DNA of 64,000 nt from Bacteroides fragilis NCTC 9343 (GCF_000025985.1 NC_003228.3:2046001-2110000); one strand, 5' to 3'; positions 32,757-42,885 are shown, numbered from the stretch's first letter. Translations and numbers: made by a program. The notes: generated by a model not told the origin, from the letters alone.

Positions 32757-34019
32757 TTATACCAATTTTTTCGTAAAAAACACCTCTTTCACTGCATATC
32801 CCGGATCGGGATCAACAGTTTGTTTCAAGATTGCATCTCCACTGACGTAGTGTTTTTCTTTTGATTTCCACTCTCTGTTTCCTTTGGACCACTGACAAGA
32901 ATTGACCCAAGCACGTGTGCCATAAATCGCTTCTCCATTTACTTTCAACCATTGTCCAATGTGCAACAAACGTTCCTGCATGATAGGAGGTATTTTACCA
33001 TTGGCATTCGGCCCTATATCCAGTAATAAATTCCCTCCTTGACTTACAATATTGACAAGTGTCAGTATTAAAGCCTTCGGCGAAGTATAATCTCCCAAAT
33101 CTTCATTTTGATTATAACCAAACGACAAGCCTATACCACGACATTCTTCCCATGGCTTATTGTAAGAACTATTAGTATTACTATATTCTCGCGTGTAATA
33201 ATCGCCGTGTTTTTTACCGGTATTGTTAGCCCAACGATCATTGACAACGATACTGTCTTTTACCGGAGATTCTGAATATAACCAAGCTAATGTTCTTTCG
33301 GCCTGCCACTGTTTATCATTTATCTGATCGGGACCGTCAGCCCATATCAGATCCGGTTTATAACGATTTACCAGATCTTGTAATTGCGGAAACCAATGGC
33401 GTTCATAAAACAAATCCATTGTTTCTTTATTATATAGTGGGTTATCCCACTCTCTCAAAGAGAAATAACATCCAACTTTTATATCAGTTTTACGTAATGC
33501 ATTTACATATTCCCCAACTAAATCACGATGTGCTCCAATTTCCATACTATTCCATGGTCTGCCATAGCTGATTGATGCCTCTCTACTGGGCCACAAGGCG
33601 AATCCATCGTGATGCTTCGTTGTCAGCACTACATATTTCGCACCTGAGTGCTCAAATAAATCAGCCCATTCTTCGGGATCATAACTAAGAGCTTTGAACA
33701 TGGGGGCAAAATCTGCATAAGTGAAATCTTCTCCATACATTTTCCGATGGTAATCATATATTTCTGTTCCTGTAAAATTTCCATTACCCATCAATGTTTT
33801 TTTATCAAGCCAATATTTATACCATTCCGAATAAGTTCCTTTGGGCGACCATGCCGGTACAGAATATAATCCCCAATGTATAAAAATGCCAAATTTCGCA
33901 TTTTCAAACCATGCAGGAACCGGCCTTTTATCTATAGACTCCCAATCCGGCTTATAAGTAGACTGCCCCATTAAGGGAATACATATTAGACAAAATAGAA
34001 GTAAGCAATATTTTTTCAT
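32757..34019 (-). CDS. GH29 alpha-L-fucosidase, probably cut short at the C-terminus
   Basis: A 420-aa secreted enzyme that would remove terminal alpha-fucose from glycans. A signal peptide (residues 1 to 18, ending PLMGQ) is followed by the GH29 barrel: FGIFIHWGLYSVPAWS, LTTKHHDGFALWPS, and the nucleophile Asp228 in LIWADGP. The sequence ends DPGYAVKEVFFTKKLV, where known GH29 proteins of this type continue, by my recollection, for about 80 to 100 residues of a C-terminal beta-sandwich. The stop lies right at the ICE boundary. It is encoded downstream of susC1/susD1 but behind a strong hairpin. Confidence 0.82.
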   Translation of the reverse strand: MKKYCLLLFCLICIPLMGQSTYKPDWESIDKRPVPAWFENAKFGIFIHWGLYSVPAWSPKGTYSEWYKYWLDKKTLMGNGNFTGTEIYDYHRKMYGEDFTYADFAPMFKALSYDPEEWADLFEHSGAKYVVLTTKHHDGFALWPSREASISYGRPWNSMEIGAHRDLVGEYVNALRKTDIKVGCYFSLREWDNPLYNKETMDLFYERHWFPQLQDLVNRYKPDLIWADGPDQINDKQWQAERTLAWLYSESPVKDSIVVNDRWANNTGKKHGDYYTREYSNTNSSYNKPWEECRGIGLSFGYNQNEDLGDYTSPKALILTLVNIVSQGGNLLLDIGPNANGKIPPIMQERLLHIGQWLKVNGEAIYGTRAWVNSCQWSKGNREWKSKEKHYVSGDAILKQTVDPDPGYAVKEVFFTKKLV

Positions 34020-34089
34020 ATTATATAATTATATTAAATAAGTTATTTTACACTCACTCACAATGTTAGCAAAAAAGATTCATTTATAC

Positions 34090-34145
34090 AAACTAATAAA
34101 AAAGATTCTTAGTAATAGCATGTTTTGGCATGCTATTACTAAGAA
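34090..34145 (-). terminator. 17-bp hairpin between susD1 and fucosidase gene
   Basis: TTCTTAGTAATAGCATG at 34,106 pairs perfectly with CATGCTATTACTAAGAA ending at 34,145. On the minus strand T-rich sequence follows. It would stop or weaken read-through from susC1/susD1 into the fucosidase gene. Confidence 0.75.
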
Positions 34146-34212
34146 AAGAGTATCAAAAATTAATAGGAATTACATTTGATATAACTAACATATTAAGTAT
34201 GCAGATATTGTG

Positions 34213-35832
34213 TTATTCTTCATACCCTGGAGTTTGCTTTATTGACGGATCTTTATCAAGCATATTCTGTTCAATAGGCCAAAGAACTTTGTGACTCTCT
34301 GTCGCTTCATTTAAGATTGGCACTCCATTATTTTTCAAATTAGCTTCTTTACAGAATACTAAATGCTTACCTCCTTTTGTCAGAGTCATGCGTAACACAT
34401 CCCACCAACGTTGCCCTTCTTGAACAAATTCTTTATCTTTTTCATGTAATATGGCCAACTCATTTTGAGTGAAATCTCCTGATTTATACCCATGCTTATT
34501 TTCATCCCAATTGGAAGCATAAGCACGTTTACGAACCAGATTGATATATTTCTCAACACCAGAATTATCACTTTCCATATTAGCAATTTCGGCTAATGAA
34601 AGATAAACCCAAGGCAGGCGATAGAATGCATAATCCCCACAAAAAACACGATTGCCTTCAGAATTTATGTAACCTATATTCTTTTGGACATGAGTTCCCC
34701 AAAGACTTAAATTACCATCTTTATCTTTTTTATAAGAAGCCAGGAAAGTCGCATCACGACGAGTGTCTTCCACGTCAAATAATTGAAAGAGTTCAGGAAT
34801 ATACTCACACCATTGAGCACCACTTTTCTTTAATCCTAAAGGATCGTTCCATGGCGTTCCATCTGCAAGAAAACCACCCTTATCTATTTCTCCCTGGTTC
34901 ATGTATGTATAGTTAACATTTCTATTGGTCGCTTCTCCTTCAAGATAACGAATCGCAAATATTATTTCATTGTTACCTTTATGGGATTTAGCTTCGAAAA
35001 CATCTGAAAAATTATCCATCATGCTTAGACCGTAATTATCAATGACACTCTGTAAATGTTGTTTTGCTACTGCCAAATCAGCAATATTAGCCTCATTGTC
35101 ACCGGTAGTAACTTTGGAAGTCCATAGATAAACTTCTCCCATCAAACACTCAGTAGCTGCTTTGGACCAATATACTTTTTTACCGCGATTATATGGATCA
35201 AAAGCTGTCACATTGCCAAAATACTCCATTGAAAGATCCAAATCTTTCTTGATTTGCGTCATTACTTCTTTGGGGGTTGCACGAGCCATATATAATTTAT
35301 TGGGATCAAGTACTCCATCAATTACTTCTACATCCAATCTTAAAGGTACACCGCCATAAATACGATAAAGTTCAAAATAGATAAAAGCACGTAAACCATA
35401 TGCCTGTCCTAAATAAAATTTCTTCTTGGCATCATCTACATAATCAGCTTTCGTCACACGGTCAATAAATAAATTGATATTAGCCAAACGTCCATAATGA
35501 CCACCAAAACCGGTTACACCAGTATTGTTCTTATCAAAATTCTGCAATATAATACTGCCGTAATACAGTGCGTTACCATCAGATGCATTGCCACTTTTAT
35601 AGATTCCTCCTCTTAGTTCTCCGAAGGTAAAAATGTGTTGTTCGGCTACATCACGCAGATGTTTATGAAGGCCATCCATATAACCGGTAACTTGTGCTTC
35701 AGTGGTCCAATAAGAACCACTTCCGTAAAAATCAATTGGAGATAAATCCAATAAATCACTGCATGAAGTCATTATGCCACCAGATACTACCAGTAACATG
35801 CCTGATATAATTATTGATTTTATTGTTTTCAT
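34213..35832 (-). CDS. SusD-like glycan-binding lipoprotein 1
   Basis: A 539-aa SusD/RagB lipoprotein with lipobox Cys24 (GGIMTSCSDLLDLSP). It has the usual N-terminal TPR-like helices (LGQAYGLRAFIYFELYRIYG) and the C-terminal KDKEFVQEGQRWWDVLRMT. It would sit on the outer membrane over SusC1 and hand over glycans. It is strongly similar along its whole length to SusD2 (42,953-44,569). Starts 20 bp after susC1. Confidence 0.93.
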   Translation of the reverse strand: MKTIKSIIISGMLLVVSGGIMTSCSDLLDLSPIDFYGSGSYWTTEAQVTGYMDGLHKHLRDVAEQHIFTFGELRGGIYKSGNASDGNALYYGSIILQNFDKNNTGVTGFGGHYGRLANINLFIDRVTKADYVDDAKKKFYLGQAYGLRAFIYFELYRIYGGVPLRLDVEVIDGVLDPNKLYMARATPKEVMTQIKKDLDLSMEYFGNVTAFDPYNRGKKVYWSKAATECLMGEVYLWTSKVTTGDNEANIADLAVAKQHLQSVIDNYGLSMMDNFSDVFEAKSHKGNNEIIFAIRYLEGEATNRNVNYTYMNQGEIDKGGFLADGTPWNDPLGLKKSGAQWCEYIPELFQLFDVEDTRRDATFLASYKKDKDGNLSLWGTHVQKNIGYINSEGNRVFCGDYAFYRLPWVYLSLAEIANMESDNSGVEKYINLVRKRAYASNWDENKHGYKSGDFTQNELAILHEKDKEFVQEGQRWWDVLRMTLTKGGKHLVFCKEANLKNNGVPILNEATESHKVLWPIEQNMLDKDPSIKQTPGYEE

Positions 35833-35852
35833 ATTTCTTGTATTTCAAATTA

Positions 35853-38800
35853 TTAAAATGTAACATTAATACCGAAGAGTAAAGTACGCGGTAAGGCATA
35901 CCCAGAACCAGCACTTGAAACTTCCGGAGTTGCTACATTGGCTGAAGTAATATATCCTAAGTTTTGACCTGTTACAGATACATCTAATTTCTGGCAATAA
36001 AATTTCCGTGCGATATTCTGAGGTAAAGAATAAGACAAAGAGATTTCACGGATTGCCAGATAATTACCTTTATAAGCAAACATGGTAGAGGTACGATAAT
36101 AATTGGCAGTGCCTAATTGATCGGCCCATACATATCTTGGATATTTAGCGTTAGGATTTTCTTCGCTCCAAGTATTGAATACATCGGTTGTTGTATTATA
36201 TCCACCTTGCATACATCCCAAGAACCAGGGAGTCGTATTGTCATAAATCCAATAGTCCAATGCAAAGTCGAAGCGTCCATACAGCGTCAAACCTTTCCAT
36301 GTCAATGTAGTATTGAAACCACCGAACCAATGAGGAGTCGTATTCCCTATTACTATCTGATCAAAGGCATCGATCGTACCATCATTGTTAATGTCTTTCC
36401 ATTTTACATCACCGGGTTCAATCTGAAGAGCTTTCGCTTTTTCTGCATCTGACAATGCCGCATATGCCTTCGGACCATATTGATATTTTCCTTGATAATT
36501 TCCTGTTTTTACGACCAGATCCCCGGGAATATCCTTCCAATCTTTATATAATCCTTCCGCTTTATATCCGACTAAAATACCCGGTTCCTGCCCTTCTTGT
36601 TTGCCACCCACAAAAATGACTTCATCTACTTGATTCCCCGCTTCATCTAAAACTTTACGTCCGGTATAAATTTGCTGACCGCCAATACGATTCTTTGGCT
36701 GACCATTGTCCGGTAAGGTAACAACTTTATTTTTATTGTATGAAATATTACCTCCCATTTTCCAAGTCCAATCTTTTATCTTGAGTATTGTACCAGATAG
36801 CTCCATCTCAACACCACTGTTACGGAAATCTCCATTATTATTCTTTACTGATGAAAAACCGGTAGTAGTAGGCAAGCTCAAATCAGCATATTTATCCATC
36901 GTTAAACGGTTATAATAAGTAAAGTTTGCGTTCAGTCGGTTATCAAAGAAGCTTAAGTCCAAACCAACTTCAGTTGTACGGGTCTTTTCCCATTTTAATC
37001 CCGGATTAGGGAGAGAGCCAATCAAATATCCTACATTACCATTGTATTTCTGAGAATTATAAGAACCCTGTAAAGTATAAGCTCCAATACCTGTTGCATT
37101 ACCATTCATACCATAGCTAAAGCGTAACTTACCAAAAGACAAATCAGGAACGGCATTTTTTATGAAGTCCTCTTTTCCAAAAATCCATCCGGCAGATACT
37201 CCCGGGAAAAATCCCCAACGGTTATCTCCAAGCAACGAAGAATAACCATCATAACGGAATACCCCTGATAACAGATATTTCCCCTGATAATCATAATTCA
37301 AACGACCAAAATAAGAAAGAATACGGTACTGGCTATGCCATGAATCAATTGTGCGTTTCCCTTCCCCATTATCTGTCAGGTTGAGATCTGCAAAATCGTC
37401 AGTGGGAGCACCGGAACCTGATGCACTAAATCCTTTTGTCTTTTTATCGTAGTACTCAGAACCCAACATAACATCTATATTATGATTTTGAGCAAAAGTG
37501 TTATTATAATTTAATACTACGTTATAAGTTTGAGAGAAGTCACGCTCAAATTTGGCAGAAGAAGATCTAGTTGTATTGAATTTACCCGGAGCTGTTTCGA
37601 AATCTTTGGTAAAGCTCTCATAGACACCTTCCGAATAATACCAGTTGGCGGTACCTTTAATTACAAGATTCTTCATTGGTCTGATTTCCAACGATTGGAT
37701 CATTGTAAATTTATCCGTTTGGTTATCTACAAGCCATTTTTCGGGTTGATACGACTGATTTCCATCGCTATGATTAGGGCCGAGGACAGGATTTCCGTCT
37801 TCATCTTCATATCGAACAGTAGGGGGCAAAGACATTATACGTCCGAAATAGTTCCCTTCATTATCTTGCGAACCGGGCATAGAACGCCAATTAGCACGAT
37901 TGTAATTAAAATTAGAACTTGCGGTAATCCAATCAGCCAACTTATAACTGCCATTGAAAATAAAGCTATAACGCTCATAAAAAGAAGAAATGGGAAGTCC
38001 TTCTGACTTATTATATCCTAAACCAGCATAATAAGTTCCTTTATCATTACCACCTGACATATTTACATTATAATCCTGAGTTAGAGAAGGGTTATTCAAA
38101 TTATAATCGGAAGGCTTGATATCTTTATAAAGAAGGGTTACTGAAGAATTAAGCGGATCCTGCATTTGTTGCCAGCCTTTGTTCAACAGGAATTCGTTTC
38201 CGCTATCCTTTACCAATAAGTTCCAAACCAAATCGCTGCCATATTTATTTCCTGTTCCATAAGCGGAGGCACCATCCAATGATGATTTACTAGCCCATGG
38301 TGTTGTGTCATAAGCTGTACGTATGGCAGTGATAAAATCCTTAGCTCCTAGAAAATCATAGGGATTATTAATATAGTTCATACCTACTTTAGCCTTAAGA
38401 TTAATTTCTGCCTTACCGACTTTACCCGTTTTGGTTGTAATCAATATTACACCATTACTGGCGCGCGCACCGTACAATGCAGTAGCACCTGCATCTTTCA
38501 AAACTTCCATAGATTCGATATCTTCCGGATTGATATCATTTAAACCATCACGCAGCTGTCCATCGACCATTACTAAAGGAGAACCAGATCCATCCCATTC
38601 TGTACCGCCACGGAGTACAATGGTCGGCGTACTTCCTGGATTACCGGAACTCTGCGTCACTTTTAAACCGGAAACTGCACCGGATAATGCTTGTGCCGGA
38701 TTAGAAAAGACACCAACCTTTAATGATTCCTCACTAACTTTGGAAATAGAATTCGTCACTTTGGTACGCAACTGTTTTCCTCCATAGCCTGTAACTACTA

Positions 38801-39104
38801 CTTCATCCAACATTTCAGAGTCTTCTTTCAATTTGATATTGAAAGAATTCCTACCCTTTACATCGAGTACCTGAGGCTGATACCCGATATAAGAAACTTT
38901 GATCTTTCCGTTAGGATCGACCATTAACGTAAATTTGCCGGAGATGTCAGTAATTACACCATTGGTGGTACCGACCTCGACAACACTGGCTCCGATGATT
39001 GATTCACCGCTAGCATCCATAACCACACCTGTGATTGATTTCTTTTGTGCCATGGCTCCAAGAGAACATAAAATGCACAAAATCAAGAAGATGGTTTTCT
39101 TCAT
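35853..39104 (-). CDS. SusC-like TonB-dependent glycan transporter 1
   Basis: A 1083-aa outer-membrane protein. Signal peptide (LGAMAQ, to residue 20), carboxypeptidase-regulatory-like domain (GVVMDASGESIIGASVVEVG), TonB box-like DEVVVTGYG, a plug domain (MEVLKDAGATALYGARASNG) and the beta-barrel ending in a terminal Phe (LLFGINVTF). It imports oligosaccharides with SusD1. Near-identical over about 115 N-terminal residues to SusC2, and highly similar after that. No N-terminal secretin/signalling domain, so not ECF-sigma controlled. Confidence 0.95.
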   Translation of the reverse strand: MKKTIFLILCILCSLGAMAQKKSITGVVMDASGESIIGASVVEVGTTNGVITDISGKFTLMVDPNGKIKVSYIGYQPQVLDVKGRNSFNIKLKEDSEMLDEVVVTGYGGKQLRTKVTNSISKVSEESLKVGVFSNPAQALSGAVSGLKVTQSSGNPGSTPTIVLRGGTEWDGSGSPLVMVDGQLRDGLNDINPEDIESMEVLKDAGATALYGARASNGVILITTKTGKVGKAEINLKAKVGMNYINNPYDFLGAKDFITAIRTAYDTTPWASKSSLDGASAYGTGNKYGSDLVWNLLVKDSGNEFLLNKGWQQMQDPLNSSVTLLYKDIKPSDYNLNNPSLTQDYNVNMSGGNDKGTYYAGLGYNKSEGLPISSFYERYSFIFNGSYKLADWITASSNFNYNRANWRSMPGSQDNEGNYFGRIMSLPPTVRYEDEDGNPVLGPNHSDGNQSYQPEKWLVDNQTDKFTMIQSLEIRPMKNLVIKGTANWYYSEGVYESFTKDFETAPGKFNTTRSSSAKFERDFSQTYNVVLNYNNTFAQNHNIDVMLGSEYYDKKTKGFSASGSGAPTDDFADLNLTDNGEGKRTIDSWHSQYRILSYFGRLNYDYQGKYLLSGVFRYDGYSSLLGDNRWGFFPGVSAGWIFGKEDFIKNAVPDLSFGKLRFSYGMNGNATGIGAYTLQGSYNSQKYNGNVGYLIGSLPNPGLKWEKTRTTEVGLDLSFFDNRLNANFTYYNRLTMDKYADLSLPTTTGFSSVKNNNGDFRNSGVEMELSGTILKIKDWTWKMGGNISYNKNKVVTLPDNGQPKNRIGGQQIYTGRKVLDEAGNQVDEVIFVGGKQEGQEPGILVGYKAEGLYKDWKDIPGDLVVKTGNYQGKYQYGPKAYAALSDAEKAKALQIEPGDVKWKDINNDGTIDAFDQIVIGNTTPHWFGGFNTTLTWKGLTLYGRFDFALDYWIYDNTTPWFLGCMQGGYNTTTDVFNTWSEENPNAKYPRYVWADQLGTANYYRTSTMFAYKGNYLAIREISLSYSLPQNIARKFYCQKLDVSVTGQNLGYITSANVATPEVSSAGSGYALPRTLLFGINVTF

Positions 39105-39160
39105 AAGTATTGCTTTTTTGAGTTAATAATAAAAATGTTTATATGTGTTTAAAAATACTA

Positions 39161-39178
39161 ACTAAGTTCTATCGGGAC
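39161..39178 (-). promoter_or_regulatory. Shared susC motif, copy 1
   Basis: On the minus strand GTCCCGATAGAACTTAGT, 56 bp upstream of susC1's ATG. The same motif stands before susC2 and, in near-copy, before susC3. Confidence 0.65.
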
Positions 39179-39499
39179 GGTAGGCGAAAAATGGAGAAAA
39201 AAGGCATAATAGCCATATCACATAAAGGACTTATATACAAAAGATTAAATATCAAATAGTATTATAAAAAAGAAAAATTCAGACTTATTATTTATAAAAT
39301 CCAATGGTAGCATAAGGGTATAAAAGACAAACAAATAATGCTATATTATAAATATAATCTTCATAATTAACTTATAGAATAATAAATAACTCATTAGTTT
39401 AAAATAGTTGACATGTATAAAATGACATATCGAGAAGCACACAATTAGCCATTAACATTATTATACAAACTGTAAGAAGAATCTTATAAAATATTGTAA

Positions 39500-39556
39500 T
39501 TGAAATAATAAAAATAGGATTATCTTTGTAACCGTGGTTACAGTAACCATCGTTAC
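39500..39556 (+). promoter_or_regulatory. Promoter with overlapping operator for the ATPase gene
   Basis: TTG at 39,500 and TATCTTTG at 39,521-39,528 match the -33/-7 pattern. A 7-bp inverted repeat, TGTAACC/GGTTACA, at 39,527-39,542 overlaps the -7 box, and a second one, GTAAC/GTTAC, at 39,543-39,556 follows. A repressor there would block transcription. Confidence 0.65.
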
Positions 39557-39583
39557 AGAATCAAGACTTAATAAACAAAGGAT

Positions 39584-40906
39584 ATGAAGTTTTACAATAG
39601 GGAGAATGAATTAGCTGAATTACAAAGGATACAAGAATTATCTTTTGAAGAGAACTCTCGTCTGACAGTAGTTACCGGAAGGAGAAGAATAGGTAAAACA
39701 AGTCTTATTATGAGAGCTTTTGAAAAAACTCCTACTATCTATTTATTTGTGGGGAGAAAAAATGAAGCATCTTTATGTAGGGAATTCATAACTTTAGTTT
39801 CCCAAGCACTTGATATTTATGTGCCAGAAGAAATATCGACTTTCAAATCTCTCTTTCGGTATATTATGGAAGTTGCTACCAGACAGTCATTCAATTTGGT
39901 TATAGATGAGTTTCAAGAATTCTATAATATCAATAAGTCGATTTATAGTGATATACAAGATATCTGGGATCAGTATAGACAAAAAACTCACATGAATTTC
40001 GTTGTGAGTGGTTCTATTTATTCTTTAATGGAAAAGATTTTCCATAATGAAAAGGAACCTCTTTTTGGCCGTGCTGACAATATTATAAAACTTTCAGCTT
40101 TCAGTCTGAATGTTTTAAAGAAAATCATAAAAGACTATCATCCCCAATATACAAATGATGATTTATTGGCACTATACTCATTTTCCGGTGGGGTTCCTAA
40201 ATACGTTGAATTATTTTGTGATAACAGAGTATTAACCGTTGATGGAATGATTGATTTCATGGTCAGAGACAACTCCCCTTTTACAGATGAAGGAAAAAAT
40301 CTGTTAATAGAAGAATTCGGCAAGAATTATGGTACCTATTTCTCAATCCTAAGTGCTATCTCAGGTGGATATAATACTCAGACAGAAATAGAAGCGTTGC
40401 TTGGCGAAAAGAGTTTGGGCGGTTATCTAAAGCGATTAATTGAAGATTATAACATAGTAGTGCGCCAACGTCCTGTCTTTTCAAAAGAGGGTTCTCAAAC
40501 TGTCAGATATGGGATATGCGATAACTTTATTCATTTCTGGTTTAATTATTTCGATAGAAATCGTTCACTCATTGAAATAAAAAATTTCATTGGCTTACGA
40601 AAATTAATAAAAGCTGACTATCCGACATATTCAGGAAAAATCCTGGAACAGTATTTCAAACAAAAATATGCTGAAAGTTACGAGTTCCGTCTTATTGGTT
40701 CGTGGTGGGAGCCTAAAGGCAATCAGAATGAAATTGACATTGTAGCTATTTATTTAGATAACAAAAGTGCAATTGTAGCAGAAGTCAAACGTCAAAAAAA
40801 GAATTTCAAGCCAGAACTTTTCCAAAAGAAAGTGGAACACTTAGAGAATAAAGTCCTGGCTAAATATCAAATAAACACAGTCTGCTTATCATTAGAGGAT
40901 ATGTAG
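39584..40906 (+). CDS. AAA ATPase with C-terminal DUF234-like nuclease fold
   Basis: A 440-aa protein. Walker A GRRRIGKT at residues 32 to 39, Walker B NLVIDEFQEF near residue 105, and a sensor-like NFVVSGSIYS near residue 138. The C-terminal region has EIDIVAIYLDNKSAIVAEVK, a PD-(D/E)xK-type pattern (E-I-D ... E-V-K), as in DUF234 proteins. This archaeal-type ATPase family is widespread in Bacteroidetes with unknown function. It is unrelated to glycan use and lies alone between two PUL parts with its own promoter, so it may be an insert. Confidence 0.82.
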   Translation: MKFYNRENELAELQRIQELSFEENSRLTVVTGRRRIGKTSLIMRAFEKTPTIYLFVGRKNEASLCREFITLVSQALDIYVPEEISTFKSLFRYIMEVATRQSFNLVIDEFQEFYNINKSIYSDIQDIWDQYRQKTHMNFVVSGSIYSLMEKIFHNEKEPLFGRADNIIKLSAFSLNVLKKIIKDYHPQYTNDDLLALYSFSGGVPKYVELFCDNRVLTVDGMIDFMVRDNSPFTDEGKNLLIEEFGKNYGTYFSILSAISGGYNTQTEIEALLGEKSLGGYLKRLIEDYNIVVRQRPVFSKEGSQTVRYGICDNFIHFWFNYFDRNRSLIEIKNFIGLRKLIKADYPTYSGKILEQYFKQKYAESYEFRLIGSWWEPKGNQNEIDIVAIYLDNKSAIVAEVKRQKKNFKPELFQKKVEHLENKVLAKYQINTVCLSLEDM

Positions 40907-41596
40907 TAGATTGAATCTCCCTTTTATCAATTTGCTATATTGGTACAGAGCTGACATTTTGTATATCTTGATGTCCCTGTATCGTGCTAATCAAAGGAGT
41001 GACCGGAACCGTAATAGAAAAAACAAAATCTGGACCATTTCACAAAATCAAAGGGAAAGTAAAATTATCATTCTACTACCAAATAGAATGTTTTTACCTA
41101 TTTACGACTTATTCTTATTTGGGAAAATTTCAAAAAAGGAATATTATCACATATTTCTTCTTTCTTAATTTCATTGTCAGATAGAACATATAAAAGATTC
41201 TTTTCACACTCTTAACAGTGATTTAGAGCGTCTGTTGACAGAGAACTAACAATTTGTTTTCAAGAAATTAATTTCGTATCTGCACGAAGTTAACTTCTTG
41301 AAAACACAAAGTTAACATTCTGATTTTAGTAAGTTAATATCTTCCGGTAGTTATAATGAATTTATATACATTACTTTCACCAATACAGTATATTATTCCC
41401 CAATTTATTCATATTATCTTCTATTTGTAGGATAAGTGATAAAATTACAGGATTCCCAAATAAATAAAATGCTATCTTTTTGCATCATATTTTATCCTGT
41501 CACTTACTATATGTCTAATTGTATATTTCGACAATTAAAAAGGAGTATATCGAAAAAATAAAACTATATTTGTAATATCTATAAAATTTAAATCAA
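40907..41596. other. 690-bp AT-rich region
   Basis: No convincing gene; short AT-rich frames here look random. It contains a long imperfect inverted repeat (41,257-41,304) and, at 41,500-41,596, the likely leader of the esterase gene. No clear -7 box was found. Confidence 0.5.
41257..41304. repeat. 20-bp imperfect inverted repeat
   Basis: TTTTCAAGAAATTAATTTCG and CGAAGTTAACTTCTTGAAAA pair at 18 of 20 positions around an 8-nt loop. It lies about midway between the ATPase and esterase genes. Confidence 0.6.
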
Positions 41597-42847
41597 ATGA
41601 AAAATATTTTTTTAATAATTGGAATATCACTGTTTTTTAATGGCAGCCTATATGCTCAGTCCGATGGCTGGTCTCCTAAGGATCATAATTTAATTAAGTC
41701 TGTACGTGAGGACGGACGATTCTTAAGTTCTTATGGTGTAGTGCATGCCATGCTCAGAAATACTGAGCCACGCTATGCTTTTCATAGAGACTTTTCTCCC
41801 AAAGAATTTCGAAAATGGCAAAAGGGACTTCGCCATGCGATGGAAGAAATAATGAAATTTCCTCAAATAAAAAACTCTCCAGCTCCTGTCTGTATAAAAA
41901 GAGAACAGCGGGAAGGGTATCGATTAGAAAAATGGGAATTTTATCCGCTTCCCAAATGCGTTTCTACTTTTCTTGTTTTAATACCTGATAATATAAACAA
42001 GCCCGTACCTGCCATTTTGTGTATTCCCGGTTCCGGAGGAAATAAGGAGGGACTTGCAGGTGAACCGGGGATAGCTCCCAAATTGAATGACCGGTACAAA
42101 GATCCGAAACTGACCCAAGCCCTCAACTTTGTAAAAGAAGGGTATATAGCAGTGGCAGTAGATAACCCGGCTGCCGGAGAAGCCTCAGACCTTGAGAGAT
42201 ATACATTGGGCTCTAATTATGATTACGATGTTGTATCTCGCTATCTTTTAGAGTTGGGATGGAGTTATTTGGGATATGCTTCATATTTGGATATGCAGGT
42301 TTTAAATTGGATGAAGACCCAGAAGCATATTCGTAAAGATCGCATTGTAGTAAGTGGATTTTCTCTGGGAACCGAACCAATGATGGTATTGGGTACGCTT
42401 GATACTTCAATTTATGCTTTTGTTTACAATGATTTCTTATGTCAAACTCAAGAACGGGCGGAAGTAATGACTATGCCTGACAAAAACGGACGTCGTCCAT
42501 TCCCTAATTCTATACGCCATTTAATACCTGATTTCTGGAAAAATTTTAATTTTCCGGACATCGTAGCGGCTTTGGCACCCCGTCCTATCATACTGACTGA
42601 AGGAGGATTAGATCGAGACTTGGACCTTGTGAGAAAAGCGTATGCTATAGTAGGCACTCCCGACAACGTGAAAATATATCATTATAAGAAGTTCTCAGAT
42701 CCGGATACACGAAAAAATGTAGAATATTTACCTGAAGGACTAGATCGTAATGAATATTTTCGGATGGTAAATGTAGATGGTCCCAATCATTATTTTAAAT
42801 CAGAACTGGTTGTACCTTGGTTGAGAAAATTATTGGAAGAAAGATGA
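41597..42847 (+). CDS. Secreted alpha/beta-hydrolase (dienelactone-hydrolase/acetyl-esterase-like)
   Basis: A 416-aa protein with a signal peptide (residues 1 to 21, ending SLYAQ). The nucleophile elbow is G-F-S-L-G with Ser256 (VVSGFSLGTEP); an oxyanion region PGSGGNKEG lies near residue 145, and the acid and His are likely in TEGGLDRDLD and GPNHYF. The family (Abhydrolase_7-like) includes carbohydrate acetyl esterases. In a PUL it probably removes acetyl groups from glycans. It is convergent with susD2. Confidence 0.8.
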   Translation: MKNIFLIIGISLFFNGSLYAQSDGWSPKDHNLIKSVREDGRFLSSYGVVHAMLRNTEPRYAFHRDFSPKEFRKWQKGLRHAMEEIMKFPQIKNSPAPVCIKREQREGYRLEKWEFYPLPKCVSTFLVLIPDNINKPVPAILCIPGSGGNKEGLAGEPGIAPKLNDRYKDPKLTQALNFVKEGYIAVAVDNPAAGEASDLERYTLGSNYDYDVVSRYLLELGWSYLGYASYLDMQVLNWMKTQKHIRKDRIVVSGFSLGTEPMMVLGTLDTSIYAFVYNDFLCQTQERAEVMTMPDKNGRRPFPNSIRHLIPDFWKNFNFPDIVAALAPRPIILTEGGLDRDLDLVRKAYAIVGTPDNVKIYHYKKFSDPDTRKNVEYLPEGLDRNEYFRMVNVDGPNHYFKSELVVPWLRKLLEER

Positions 42848-42885
42848 AATATAATTGAAATCTAAACAAGCTATTTAAAAGAAAA

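Larger units (their letters stand above)
39105..39583. other. Divergent control region of susC1 and the ATPase gene
   Basis: 479 bp without a gene, very AT-rich. It holds the susC1 leader and shared motif (39,161-39,178) on one side and the ATPase promoter and operator (39,500-39,556) on the other. The middle shows nothing else. Confidence 0.6.

Noticed and set aside
40911..41168. 85-aa and 66-aa frames after the ATPase gene
   Set aside because: AT-rich random frames with no start signal or protein-like composition.
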